Shown piece by piece: positions 30,362 to 41,709 of a stretch of DNA of 64,000 bases. Source of the DNA: Pseudomicrostroma phylloplanum (lineage: Eukaryota; Basidiomycota; Exobasidiomycetes; Microstromatales); NCBI GenBank assembly GCA_039545275.1, contig BCHS01000013.1, positions 520,546 to 584,545 on the forward strand. Direction: 5' to 3'. Numbering within the stretch: the stretch's first letter is position 1; each line of letters starts with the position of its first letter. Position numbers and translations under genes: made by a program. A model generated the notes under the pieces. The model had not been told where the DNA came from. It saw nothing but the letters and a program-made list of their open reading frames with translations, and did no database searches.

Positions 30362-33300
30362 TTATCTGGCGTGAGTCGGACAGCTTCTGCCCCTGCCGAG
30401 CCAACTATCAATGCAGTTGCGGTGAAAGAAGCAGAGACAGGGCAGTCTTGCGATCATCTGGCCGAGGTCCAACTCCTCGAGGCAGATGACGCATTCGCGA
30501 CCCAAGATGGGCGATTCGGCCGGCAGTCGGTACACGAGGTAGCGACCTGCTTGCACAGAGGCGGCGCCTCCTGCTCCGCCGGTCTCGAGGCAGGTCTGCA
30601 CATGCATCTCCTGCGCAGATTGAGTACCCAACAGTCCTAGCGCCGTGTTGCAGACAGGACACTCGTTGAGCTGCGAGGCGCGTGAGGTCGCAGAGGAGGA
30701 GGCAGTGGAGGCTCCACCCAGGTTAAGAGCGCCCATAGCTGCCATGCCACGCACTGTGCTCGACCTGAGGGCCTCGGGAAGCTGTCGCTCAGCATCGCAG
30801 GTCCCGCAGATTCTCGACAGCCCGCCCATACTCTCGCCGAGGAACAGTTCTGGCTGAGCAGGATCGATTACCAGCTCGTCTGCTGAAAGCTGAGCTCGAT
30901 AAGCAGAGCATTCCGCACAGAAGATTCGCCCGCACCGCCTGCAGTGATGCTTGCGCGTGAAGAAGGTGAAACGCTTCGAGCATAAACGGCAGACAGGAGC
31001 GTTCACGTCCGGCTCCCACGTCGGAGCGAGAGAAGTAGGCTGCAAGACTGTGTGTGGCCTGGACGAGAACGATTGATGTGATTGGGGAGTCTCGTTCGTT
31101 GGCACGCGGAATTCGCTTGCTCGAGCCAGGTCTGCTACTCGTCGCTGAGCAGCAGATGTCGCGCCTGCAGTGCGGTCGCCGGAGATCGAAGTGGAAGAGC
31201 TACTCTGGTGACGCATCGAGGGCGGTCGCAGGGCAGTGACGGTGTCAGCGACGCTCGGAGGAGGACCGTCCATACGAGTGATGACCGACTGGGTATCTTT
31301 GAAGGAGTTTGGGTAGATGAATCCATCTTCGTCGTCGTCTTCGCTCTCTGCATCCTCTTCGCTGCTTGCGGCCTGTCGCAGTTGTCCCAATTGCAGAGTG
31401 TACTCCTTCAGTAGGGTCTCTGCTTGCACTTGTCGCTCCTTGTCAACGTCCTCAAAGGCGCTTGATCTGAGCTCTCCGATCGCCATCTCCAGACGCACGA
31501 TCTGACCTGGTATAGTGGCAGGATCGGCTAACATATCTGCAGGCGTAAGCTGCTCGCGATCTTGGTGACCGGCCAATGCCGTAGCGCGTTCAAGATAGCT
31601 GGCTGTAGAAGGTAGCTGATCGAGATCCGACCGAGCTTGCCGGGCTGCTGACAGTTGAGCAGTGGCAATACGGTCTTCCCCTACCTCGGCAGTCTCGATT
31701 TCTGCTGCCTCCAGCCCGTCCCCAAATTCGATGTCAAGACGCCGCCTCATGACACGGATCCATCTTCTACGGCGTACCCAGTGCGTGGGAACGGCTTCAT
31801 CATCACCAAAGCCTGCATTCGAAGCCTGGCCGGACAGCGCTCTAGTGAAGGCAGCTCCCATCCCTTTCCCTTCAAGTAGGCGACCGAGTTGTGGAGGCAC
31901 CTGTGCAGACCATGCTTCCTCGGGCGCATCGAAAGACTGTGCATACTGCCAGCCTTCGATGGGATCGACTTGCGGATGAGTACGGTCGATTTGCCATTCA
32001 CTGAGCCAAAAGTGAGAAGGCTCGGCACTGGGAGTTCGGCTCTGCTGTAGAACAGACTCCCGTGTCGGCGTAGAAGCTAGGTCTTCGCCGTCGTCAGATG
32101 TGGTCTCACCAACGGCCCTATTTGCGACGATGGCGGCCGGACGAGACAGTGTGCGACGGTGGGGTAGACGAAGCCTGTAGGGTTCTTGTCTGGTGGGCAG
32201 CTGTACATCTTCCCTGCGCATAGGAATCTCGCGCGTCTTTGAGGAAGACAGGGGTCCAGAAGGCATCGTGCCGGGAGCCCTACGATCTGCTTTGCCAGGG
32301 CGTCCGGCATTGGTTCCGCTCCAACGAGGCCTTCCGCCACGCACCGCGAGTGTGGACACGCGAGTATCCAATCGCTCGTTCTGGTGAACGATGACCGGCA
32401 CTGTGACGTGCAGCAGAAGAGGGTTGTAGGTCTGACGAGGAGCACTGGGTTCGCTGAGGAGAGGCAGCTTTTGAATCTCGTAGGCTTCGAGCACTTGACA
32501 TATATATACTTCGAATTTGGCTGCTGCCACATCGAATGCAGTTTCGCCGCTGGCGTTGCGAGTGTAGGGATCGACTTGGCATCTTGCGGTGAGGTAGCGC
32601 ACGATTGGCAGATGCCCGTTCGAAGCAGCATTCATAAGCGGTGTCCATCCTCCCCTGCCCCCTTGGAGGTCGACTGAAGCCTTGGCCGTATCCACGAGGT
32701 ACTTGACGATGTCGAGATATCCTTTCGAGCAGGCGTTGTGCATGGGTGTCCACCCATCAGCGTCAACCACATTGACGTCCACGTCGCTGCGTGAGGCCGA
32801 CAGCAGGTAGGACAAAGCTGGAAGCTTGCCGAACATGGCTGCTTTGTGAAGCGCAGTCTGGCCAGTGAGAAGAGGATGGCACGTATGTCAGTGCAAGGTG
32901 CGATGAAGGTCGCCCCCGATCAGCGTACTACTCACTTCACCTTCACGATCTTCCATGCTTGCCAGAGCACCCATGTCTTCTATGAGCCACTTGAGTATAT
33001 CCACCCTCCCTTCCTTGGCAGCATAGTGGACGGGCGTGAGGCCGGAAGCGGGGTTGGGCGTATTGGCGAGGGCAAAGGAGGAGAGCCGAAGGACCTGCAT
33101 CGCTTGTGCAAACGAAGTCTTGAGAGCGTCAAGGTCTCCATTGGTGCAAAGGGCATGCAGCTGATTGTAGTCGATCGACTTTGGCTGCGATGGGGCCGGA
33201 CGAGAGTCTATGCCGTGTGACGAGGAAGATGTCCGTGCCGGTAGCTGGGGGGTAGCTGCTGCTGCTGCTTCTTCTCTACTTGAAGACTTCGCTGCTGACA

Positions 33301-33818
33301 CCTTTGCAGACTTGTTCTTGGCCTCCGCCGCCGCTTTGACATGGCCAGAGTCGTCGTCGTCGCTTGTGGTAAGCTGTCCATTGGAGGTGGCGCCTGAGGA
33401 TATTCCTTGCTGCGTGCTACGATTAGGGTGGGAGGTGCTGCCTTCTGCCTCGTTGTGGTCCTTCTGGGGCGTGGCTCTCGCATCGCCCGAGAGAGGGTCA
33501 TCGCGAGCCCATGCGCTCGCAGGATCATCCGTAGAGGGCGTAGAGGCAAGGGTCGGCCTTATCCTGGCCGAGTGCGAGGCGTGGGGCCCTGAGGAAGAAG
33601 ATCTGGCAGTGGACGACGATGATGGCTTGCTCACCCAAGGGTCACTGCAAGAGAGAAACGGGGTTGAGAGCAGCGACATAGCAGCAGTGGTCAGCAATGG
33701 TCGATACAGCGACGCCTCAGCTCAGCATAGCGTGGCCTGGCTGCCTATCACTCTTGTATGCTACTCACTCGACTGGCGGACTGAGCCGCGGTGGGGCAGG
33801 CGACGATGACGAGGACAT
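30362..33818 (-). CDS. Ankyrin-FYVE-RING protein, probable endosomal/vacuolar E3 ubiquitin ligase
   Basis: Three exons (33818-33769, 33644-32936, 32857-30362) give 1084 residues. After 180 disordered residues, ankyrin repeats span about 190-360 (SGLTPVHYAAKEGRVDILKW, DGWTPMHNACSKGYLDIVKY, GGWTPLMNAASNGHLPIVRY). A FYVE zinc finger starts near 876 (CRLCSKRF, then RKHHCRRCG, then CAECS and CGTC), which binds phosphatidylinositol 3-phosphate. A C2H2-like pair (CPVCNTALGLL, then MHVQTC) follows. The C-terminal RING finger is CVICLEELDLGQMIARLPCL, then CFFHRNCIDSW and RSCPTH. FYVE plus C-terminal RING is the layout of Pib1, which ubiquitinates cargo at endosomes and the vacuole. The ankyrin repeats suggest added substrate or partner binding. 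Two introns interrupt the N-terminus; the 50-base first exon encodes only 16 residues and part of a codon. Confidence 0.9.
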
Positions 33819-34334
33819 TGCGAGGGTCGTCGGAGGCCTCCACCGCGCCACGTGAGAGGTATGTGGCAGAGGTGGAGGAGGGCGATGGTAGAGAGGGGCA
33901 ACGGTAGCAGTGTGCGGTGTGTCCTGGTGATGATGGTCCCAAGGTGATACGATCCTCGTGATGCGTGCGAGGTGATGTGAGCCCCTGATTGCCGTTGCTG
34001 CTGCTGCTGCACGCCTGCAGTGGAGAAGCACACTCGGAACGGGGCGGAGCGGCGGCGGGGCCTTGCGCTGCGCGTGTGTTGCTCTGGTGTTGGAGTCAGC
34101 CGCCGGCAACGCAGCCGCTGGTGGTGCTTCGCTTCCGGACCATGTCCATCAAAGTCAAGACGGAGTGACAAGACAAGGCTCGTTTCATTGATCTGTATAC
34201 ATGTGTGACTGTGATGAAAGAGCACAAGGGCTTGGATACACGGTGGAAACCCAGAAAGACCGTCTGCTGCCATTGCGCCAATGACCTCTTCGATGCACCC
34301 TTCCGGACACGCTCGCATTGCTCTCGTCGAGGCA
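33819..34334. other. Intergenic region upstream of the ankyrin-FYVE-RING gene
   Basis: About 516 bases separate its start from the stop of the next minus-strand gene. Nothing specific was recognised. Confidence 0.4.
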
Positions 34335-36255
34335 TTAAGCGGCACGGTCTGGCCACCACCAAGAGAGTGGCACTGCTTCGGGCCTACTAGTACTTTCCAT
34401 CGACGGCCCGTCTCCGGCCTGTCGGCGCGACCTGGCGAGATCATACGCGCTAATGAACTCTTGGCTCTCCGCCGCACTGCGCTGCGACGGCTCTCGGACA
34501 GTCATCTGGGGCCCGTTGGGCGTTCGTGTGGCTGCAGTATTGGGTGCAAGTAAGGGTCCATCGAGAGTTGACCTCTCGTCAAGGTTGTCCGAATGCAGTG
34601 CCGAAGAGGTGTCGGTAGGCAAGCAGCGTTCCGGCTGGTACACCGCCTCCTCGTCTCCGCTGATGTTTGCGCTGTTATTGGCGGCGAAGCCGCTGCCGGC
34701 GTTCCACCTTGCTGGCCGCAAGGTCTTCTCTTGTTGAGCCGTTGCACCGGCAAACGGCTGATCCTGTCGGCTTCTGTGAGGATCTTCAGAGCTTCTGCCC
34801 GTAGATGTGAAAGCTGTCCCGCGCTTAGGAATATCGGTCGAGCGGCCATTGATAGCTCGTGGCCCACCCTCATTTGCGGCAGGACGAAACGATTGATGTC
34901 CATGCACGGCGTCTTGCTCGATTTGTAGCTGCTGCAGACCCACACAGATTTGGATGGCAATGGCTACAAGGAGCGTGTCGGGAATGCTCGTCGTCCAAGA
35001 CAGCACAAGCTGTAGGACATTGATCACGCAGACAGTGGCTACCTAAGATCGAGGCGCGTGAGAGGTGGTGGTCATCAATTATCGTGTCGCCATGCCGGAT
35101 CGATAGTACTGTATCTCACATAGTGTACATTGTGTCGAAAGAGTAGCTGCGAGAAGCGATTCGGGGAAGGTCAGTCCTTGGCGTTGCGTTCATCGAGCCT
35201 GCCCGTCGTTTCCCACTCACCCGACTGGTCTTGAACATCGTCCAGGGTCTGACCCTTCCGCCCAGTAGCTTCCAGCATGACATGACGATCATCGCCAGAT
35301 CGCAGACGCATGAAGCAACCTGTCGAACGCCAAAGCTAGTGACGGATGAGTTTTCGGCATCAATGCAAATAAGTACTAGTATAGTGCGACTCACGTAATA
35401 GAAGTTGAACTGGAAAATGGGCGGGACCGTCCTGGCAGTGTCACTCCAGACGCAATACCCTCCGGGCTCATGTAGTGCATTGTACTGCGGGGTATCCGGG
35501 GAGTCAACACGATGCATCATCTCATCCAAGTCTCGACGTGCAGTGGGGAATGTCACTCTACCCTCCACTCACCTTCTCCAGACTCGCAGCCAAGCTCATC
35601 GATGCCGCCAGCTGTACGGCGACGAAGCACAGCAGACCCCCACCGATGCGGCGCTTGCGCTCGAATATGATGTAGCAGCGAAAGGCGAGGGTGAGGGTGA
35701 CCAGAGACGAGCACAAGAAGATGGACATTGACGAGAGCCAGTGCATGACCCAGCAGCCCTGGGCACTGAGCCAGCCCTTGGAGTACTGGATGAGCAGGTG
35801 ACCGATGACGGCAAAGATGCCCAGGTACTACCGCAGCAAGATGAGAGGTCTCATTGTCGTTGTCAGCAGCTTCGCACATCAGGCGCGCTTTCATCTCATC
35901 CTCTCACCTTGAGGGAAAAGAACAACATTTCTGCTATGTTGGGACGCCTGCGCTTCACGAGGCGAAGGATCATCCTCACCTCTCCCGGAATGGTGCGCAT
36001 GGCCTCTACGAGCATGATGGTTGGAAAGACGACCGAAGGTGACGTCAAGAGCGTCTATTCCCATGCGTCCATACAAACGTCGAGAGTCAGCGGCAATGTA
36101 CTTGCATCACAGCCTCCGTACCCCAAGCTCGAGACTCCACGCTCAAGGTCAGGGGGATCACTTACGAAGCGCATCAGCTCGTCTGGGCTGCACCTTTCTG
36201 GCTGCCGAGGTGGGGCAGCCCCAGTGTCCGCCGCGGTAAGAGTGCCGGAGGACAT
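34335..36255 (-). CDS. Multi-pass (about seven-helix) integral membrane protein
   Basis: Seven exons (36255-36166, 36054-35908, 35827-35573, 35484-35395, 35319-35221, 35146-35120, 35042-34335) give 471 residues; all six introns are phase 0. Hydrophobic segments include LLTSPSVVFPTIMLVEAM, AEMLFFSLKYLGIFAVIGHL, SMSIFLCSSLVTLTLAF, GGGLLCFVAVQLAASMSLAA, VASCVCDLAMIVMSCW, VATVCVINVLQLVLSW and IPDTLLVAIAIQICVGL. The order of segments, the phrase RRRPNIAEMLFF before the first clear helix and a conserved Cys/Trp pair (GCWVMHW, GYCVWSD) recall the large basidiomycete families of seven-helix proteins of unknown role (for example DUF6533). A 190-residue hydrophilic tail follows. It is not an STE3 pheromone receptor by any motif seen. 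Membrane placement is firm; function is unknown. Confidence 0.76.
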
Positions 36256-36487
36256 GGGGTGTAAATTGTGGGGGGAAGGAGCGATATGGGCCTCGACGAT
36301 GGAGCGGAAGGAATTTCAGTATTTACCATCAGCCAAGGTCCAGACCCAGCCGCCAGGCACCGGAAACCCTCTTGCCAGATTAATTACCGCAATCAGGGCA
36401 CGCGATGCAGGGGAGAAATAGGATGACCATTGCTGCATCCCACCACGTCAGCGCACAGGCAGGTACACCACCATGACCACATCACCC

Positions 36488-39400
36488 TCAGTCCCAGTCT
36501 ACCGCCATAGTGCCTGCCCCCCCTGTCGCCGCTGTTGCTGCGTTCTGGCGCCTCTCCTTCTGTTCCGCCCACATCCTCGCCTCTCTCCATTTCCCATTCA
36601 AGACGCCCATCCTGCGTTGCGTCACTTCTCGTCTCAACTCCGTTACGAGGGCACCAGCGTCACTATCCTTGGTATCGCCCCGCTGCTCTGCCATCTGAAG
36701 GACGCCATCCAGCAGTAGGTATGGCACAAATTGCTGCTGAGCGGCGACACTTCCCACCGTCGATACGTCCGTCACGCCGTCGAGTTGCTTCGTGGACTTC
36801 TTCAACCACTGCAGAGCAGCTCGAACAGCATCGCTAACCAGTCCTCCCCTCATGTACGCAGCAACCAGGAGATCTGGACGGTTCTCTTCGAACCAAGTGT
36901 TCAGCCATCGAGGCACATCGAGTCGTTTCCCATCGGAGGTGGTGAGGAGGAGCAGGCGATGCAAGACGGCCAGACGATACTTCGGATTGGGTCCGGATGT
37001 GTCGAGATTCATCTTGAGATATCGCCATGCAAGCGTCGAAGTGGAACCAGTCCAGGACGCTGTACGAGGTGAGGCCTGCAAGAAGGACCAGCCGGCGATG
37101 GTAGCGATGTCGCTCTCGCTCAAGACTGCCTTGAAAGTATCAACCAAAGTTGAACTGTCCACCTCATTGACGTCGGCAAGGAGCTCCTGCGTCGCAGCGT
37201 CCCCATCACTTTCGGCGCCGTCGGGGGCGGTTCTTGCCAGCAGTGCCTTGTGGAGAGCCATGCACTCTGCTTCGATGTGAGCGGTCACGGCGCATTTCAG
37301 AGCAATCGAGGAGAAGATGCCAGTTTCATCCACATCGAGAGCGCGAGCTGTGGAGAAGGCCTTGTCGTACTGATCGTTGCGCACGAAGAGGGCGACGGCG
37401 TCGGCAGCCGACAATGTCATAGTCGGGCTGGCCAGCTCAGGGTAGAGCTGAACAAGTTCCAACCGCGCGAGGACAAGCTGATATTCTCTCCTAACGTCAT
37501 CTGCTCGCACTATCCTCAACTCCTTTGAGTCCGGTTGCCAATGTTGTAGAGGAATGAAGCTAGACAGTGGGGTGGAGCCGCGATGGGCAGCTTCGGTATC
37601 GCTGGCCTTGTTGATGACAGCGTTGGCGAACCAGGCGTCCTTGGAAGCGAGCAGCGAGAGGGCGTTGATCGCAGCCAGGTAACTTCTGGCTTGCGCAACA
37701 GCGAGCTCGAGATAGCTTTCCACAGCTCGAACACCAGCAACCGACTGGTGTGCATCCGCCAAGCGATGAGCTTGCTGATACATGACTGCCCCAGCACTGG
37801 TGAAGTCGCCTCGTCGCATGTGATAGGAGTAGAGGATATGATAATAGTTGGGTCCAGCGAGAGCTCTTGGATCGCAATTGCGCGCCTTGAAGCTGAGGTT
37901 GCGTTCCACTTCGGCCTGGAGACCGGCAAAGTTGTACGACAGAAGGAGATAGACTTGATCTGCCTCACACATAGCCGACACCAGTGTCCGTAGGCAGTCC
38001 CTGCGAAGTAGACTCTCCACGCTTGCCATCTCCATGACTATGGCGTAGCAAGCGGAGAAGCGTTGCAGCGCGAGCTCGGACCGGAATCGTCGATAGTACA
38101 GGTCAGACAGAGCGTCGGAGGTAGGATCAACTTTGCTCAGGCTCTCCAAAGCAAGGCGAGTGAGCAGGGCGATTTGCGCATCTGCACCGATGGCCTCGAA
38201 CAGATCAGAGACATGACGATAGTAACCCGAGAGGAAGTGAGCTTCTGAGCTACCAGCCAAGACTGAAGATGGTAGAACATTTACCAGAAGTACAGTCGAT
38301 GCGTCTTGCCTGGCAGAGTCTGCAACTGACCGCGACAAAGACAAAAGCGCCGGAAGGACGTCGAGGAAAGCATCGGCTGCCTGCGCTTGAAGGTCGCTTA
38401 TGGAGAGGAAAGCTCTGGCCACAATATATTGCGCAGCCGGCGTGGCTGGGAAAGCCTCCAGGACTCGCAATGCGGCCGATGGATGCCCAGCAATGACAAG
38501 CCGATAAGCTAACAGGCCAGTTGTTGATGGCAACGACGGGGAAGCGTCTACAGACTGCTTGCCGATATCAGTGATCCCCAAGGAAGCAACCGCCGAGGCG
38601 ATCGAAGTAGCGAAGGTTTTCTGCTGACTCGGAACCTGACTGTGCCCACCTTGGTGCTGACGGTGAGACGAGAGCAAGCCTAGCGAAACAATCTTGTGAA
38701 GAAGGCTTGCTGAATCCTCTGCCATATCGCCATGAGCCTTATCTACCCGCAGCTGTTTCATTTGCTCTATGACGGCAGTACCCTCGTCGTCGTGGCCAGA
38801 CCCATCTGTGCTCGCTTCCACCGCGCCTGGACAGTCACAAAGCTGAACCAGAACGGAAAGACCATGGCCTATGCTGATCAGACGGCTGACCAGAAGAGGG
38901 AGGCGTTCGAATGAGCGTGAGAAGTCTTCTTGTCTGGCGTTGATGAAGAGCACAAGGGTAGTCAGTGAGCGGGCCATGTTCAGCCGTGCTCGCAAGGATT
39001 GATAGATGCCGTCTGCTAACAAGGAGTGGCCTATTGTAGTAGTCGGCTGAACAAGCTGCGGGGGCTCCAATGAGGCTGTGGATCCGGCCGGATCTGTGAG
39101 CAGATCGCTCAAGGCCCAGAGAGATGGTTCCAATGCTGACGTGTCCCAAGCAACATCGTTCGAAATCGTCTGAGGAGGCAAGACGATAGCAACCCTGGAA
39201 GCATACACAGTCTGTAGCATCGTCCGAAGCCTATTCACAGAGGGATCGTCCTCTGTTCCAATGGCGGCGTCCCATAGATCAAGACTAGTTTCCAGAAGAT
39301 CACTTTCGAGCGGTGCACTGGCTAGGGCATCGATTTGCGTGAGCAATGACGCGACAGCCTGCGGCGCGATGGCTTTGAAGAGCGCTGCAGCAATCTCAAT

Positions 39401-41590
39401 TACTTCCATCGAATGGGGACCCAGGTCGTCCTTGCGTGCATCTCCTTCTCGGCTTGTGTTCGATGTCTCCGCATAGAAGGCGCCTAGGGATGCAGCAAGG
39501 AATGCTCGATCGACAGGGTAGCTATCGAAAGTCTGCGTGGCATCTATCAGCGACTGTCCGGCGGCGAACAGCAAGCGGTCTCGCATGAGGACAGCTGGGA
39601 TAGGCGTGGAGTGCGTTGACGTTGAGAGTAGCGATACTGGCCACCTTCCTTGTGCATCTATCTCCTCCAGAAGACCGACGAAACGCCTCCATTCTCTACG
39701 GATCTGATCAAGATACTGTGTATACAAGAGCGCCCCGGTCTGAGCATCGCTGTGTAACTCGATGCCTGTTGCTACGACTGCAGCAATGTCTTCAGCTGTT
39801 GGTGACGCAATGTTCTTGGTCCGAGGAGAGTCGCTGTACGTATCAAGAGCCCAGGAAAGGGTGGCGGAGGAATATCGACCGGCCTCGTAGACACGAGAGA
39901 GGTAAAGCTTCGCTATGCTGTCAGGAGTTGCATTGTCACCGGAGAGTAGACTATCGAAGCCTGGACCGTAAAGAGCTGAATAGGTCGAGGATGTGTCATA
40001 GGGGACCGCAGACCAGGGTTTGACCTCCTCCTCCTCGTCGTCGTCATCATCATCCAGGCTGACTTTGATGCTGTGGAGGACTGTCTTCCCGCCGACGTCC
40101 CACAAAGACCACATGTCAAGAGAGTGCGAAGTAGTAGTCGCGACGCAAGCGTCTCTCAGTTCGGCTCGCAAGCTCCTCGTCTCAGGAGCGCATTTCTTCT
40201 GCCATACGAGGCGAAGAGCTCCCAAGCCGGAAGACGAAGTCGCGACAGATGAATCGCCCTTGCGGATCAACGCTTTGCTGTCTCCTTGTGCCACCTCAAC
40301 GCCATAAAGGGCGAAGAAGGAGCCTGATGGTAATGGCGCAGGGATATAGACGAGGAGATAGAGCGGGTATTCGTGCATGTCCTCCTTGCCAGCGGCAAAC
40401 GTCCGGATGAGCGGTTTTAGAGGCCCCTCTAGATTAAAGGCCGGTATCTCTTCTTGGCCCAGGGTCTCTCCAGTCGACGTCGGCAAGTCAATGGTGCGCA
40501 GGCAGGTATCTGTGACGAGGTCCCATGCTCTCAGTTTGCGATCACGGGAAAGACAAAAGCCTAGCGCTGACGCATCTTCGCGCAGATGCGTGGCCATTGA
40601 AATGACGTGAGAGGGCGCCGAGGTGTCTGAGCTTGTATTCGAGACTGCCACGGGAGCCGGTGAGGATGGCGAAGACCTCGAGAAGAACTGGGTGAAACCC
40701 TTGAGGAACGAGGCAGAACGAAGGAGGCTCTCTCGAAAGGGACCGTGGTATTCCCCCGACCCATCCGTCGTCCGGCTTTGTTCCAGCTTGACCAATGTGC
40801 CATCCTTGCAAGCGACGAGGAGCATACCTGCTTCGACGGCGTGGAGGGACGTCGGAGTACGGCCCCCTAGTTCCGCAGTAGCAGGAGAGCCGGTAGGACT
40901 GGCTATGCTCGCAATCCGATGCTCCGTCGCCCAATCGTCGTCGTGCGTCGGGTCACCAATGCTGTTGCCATGGAGCGGAAAGCAGAGTCGGTACAGCCAG
41001 CCTGTCGTAGTCATGACCATGATGTGCACTTTGCTTGATGCCGGTTCGGGACATATGGCCATGGAAGTCAAGAGGGGTGCAGGGAAGAGGAAGCGCTGGG
41101 GACGAGGCGATGAGGAAGACTGAGATGGCCGCTGCGAACATGGTAGGCAGCTGACTTCGAGCGCGTATCCCTGCTCTAGCGTTCGAAGGACGATGAGGCT
41201 CGCGCCCTTGCCGTCGTCGTGGTTATCGTCAACATCATCGCCATCGTCGTTGTCACGGAGGTAGAATTGTGCGGCAGTGCTATGAGCGAGCAAGGGCGAG
41301 GACGAGGTGGACGCCGAAGAGGCAGCGTCTTCGTACCCGGGGTGGGATGTGGGCACTGTGCGCACGTCAGTCTGGGCAGCAGAGGAGGACAGGTGGTGGG
41401 TGAGCAGCCGCAGGGAGCCGCCGCTGCCGTCCATGATGATGCGTCCGCAGTAGCAGGAGCGAGCAATGGAGATGACGCGGCGACGCAGAGAAGGAGACCA
41501 AGGCCGAGGGGGAAGAATGGTCGTCCGTAGCGCCAGACGCGAAGGTCTCGACTCGGAACAACGTTGGCCCAAGCAGCTTTCGCTCTGCAT
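36488..41590 (-). CDS. NUP120: Nucleoporin Nup120/Nup160 family
   Basis: A single open frame. The first ATG is at 41590 (1700 residues); the frame extends to a GTG at 41650 that I do not use. The N-terminal half looks like a beta-propeller with low-complexity loops; the C-terminal half is helical. The diagnostic stretch lies near residue 1250: NYYHILYSYHMRRGDFTSAG, followed by AVMYQQAHRL and AQARSYLAAINALSLLASKD, which is shared with human NUP160 and fungal Nup120. The protein is part of the Y-shaped (Nup84/Nup107) complex of the nuclear pore coat and contributes to pore assembly and mRNA export. Length is somewhat above yeast Nup120 (about 1040) and near animal NUP160 (about 1400). It shares a 119-base promoter with LYS2. 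Confidence 0.86.
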   Translation of the reverse strand: MQSESCLGQRCSESRPSRLALRTTILPPRPWSPSLRRRVISIARSCYCGRIIMDGSGGSLRLLTHHLSSSAAQTDVRTVPTSHPGYEDAASSASTSSSPLLAHSTAAQFYLRDNDDGDDVDDNHDDGKGASLIVLRTLEQGYALEVSCLPCSQRPSQSSSSPRPQRFLFPAPLLTSMAICPEPASSKVHIMVMTTTGWLYRLCFPLHGNSIGDPTHDDDWATEHRIASIASPTGSPATAELGGRTPTSLHAVEAGMLLVACKDGTLVKLEQSRTTDGSGEYHGPFRESLLRSASFLKGFTQFFSRSSPSSPAPVAVSNTSSDTSAPSHVISMATHLREDASALGFCLSRDRKLRAWDLVTDTCLRTIDLPTSTGETLGQEEIPAFNLEGPLKPLIRTFAAGKEDMHEYPLYLLVYIPAPLPSGSFFALYGVEVAQGDSKALIRKGDSSVATSSSGLGALRLVWQKKCAPETRSLRAELRDACVATTTSHSLDMWSLWDVGGKTVLHSIKVSLDDDDDDEEEEVKPWSAVPYDTSSTYSALYGPGFDSLLSGDNATPDSIAKLYLSRVYEAGRYSSATLSWALDTYSDSPRTKNIASPTAEDIAAVVATGIELHSDAQTGALLYTQYLDQIRREWRRFVGLLEEIDAQGRWPVSLLSTSTHSTPIPAVLMRDRLLFAAGQSLIDATQTFDSYPVDRAFLAASLGAFYAETSNTSREGDARKDDLGPHSMEVIEIAAALFKAIAPQAVASLLTQIDALASAPLESDLLETSLDLWDAAIGTEDDPSVNRLRTMLQTVYASRVAIVLPPQTISNDVAWDTSALEPSLWALSDLLTDPAGSTASLEPPQLVQPTTTIGHSLLADGIYQSLRARLNMARSLTTLVLFINARQEDFSRSFERLPLLVSRLISIGHGLSVLVQLCDCPGAVEASTDGSGHDDEGTAVIEQMKQLRVDKAHGDMAEDSASLLHKIVSLGLLSSHRQHQGGHSQVPSQQKTFATSIASAVASLGITDIGKQSVDASPSLPSTTGLLAYRLVIAGHPSAALRVLEAFPATPAAQYIVARAFLSISDLQAQAADAFLDVLPALLSLSRSVADSARQDASTVLLVNVLPSSVLAGSSEAHFLSGYYRHVSDLFEAIGADAQIALLTRLALESLSKVDPTSDALSDLYYRRFRSELALQRFSACYAIVMEMASVESLLRRDCLRTLVSAMCEADQVYLLLSYNFAGLQAEVERNLSFKARNCDPRALAGPNYYHILYSYHMRRGDFTSAGAVMYQQAHRLADAHQSVAGVRAVESYLELAVAQARSYLAAINALSLLASKDAWFANAVINKASDTEAAHRGSTPLSSFIPLQHWQPDSKELRIVRADDVRREYQLVLARLELVQLYPELASPTMTLSAADAVALFVRNDQYDKAFSTARALDVDETGIFSSIALKCAVTAHIEAECMALHKALLARTAPDGAESDGDAATQELLADVNEVDSSTLVDTFKAVLSESDIATIAGWSFLQASPRTASWTGSTSTLAWRYLKMNLDTSGPNPKYRLAVLHRLLLLTTSDGKRLDVPRWLNTWFEENRPDLLVAAYMRGGLVSDAVRAALQWLKKSTKQLDGVTDVSTVGSVAAQQQFVPYLLLDGVLQMAEQRGDTKDSDAGALVTELRREVTQRRMGVLNGKWREARMWAEQKERRQNAATAATGGAGTMAVDWD

Positions 41591-41709
41591 CTCGGCTCGG
41601 CTCCGACGCGACCCCGACGGGCAGCGGAAGGGCGGAGCGGGAAGAGTCACTAGCGGCCTCTAGCCAAGTCACTTCTTCCTGCCACCATCACTTCTACCTA
41701 TTGTCTCTG
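41591..41709. promoter_or_regulatory. Compact bidirectional promoter of NUP120 and LYS2
   Basis: Only 119 bases separate the two ATG codons. The element GAGTCA at 41644-41649 (TGACTC on the minus strand) matches the core of Gcn4/CpcA sites, which control amino acid biosynthesis genes in fungi. No TATA box is seen. The two transcript starts may overlap within the neighbouring coding sequences. Confidence 0.45.

Noticed and set aside
35553..35894. Separate 113-residue gene within the seven-helix protein region
   Set aside because: The proper reading is an exon of the seven-exon gene in another frame; this one crosses an intron.
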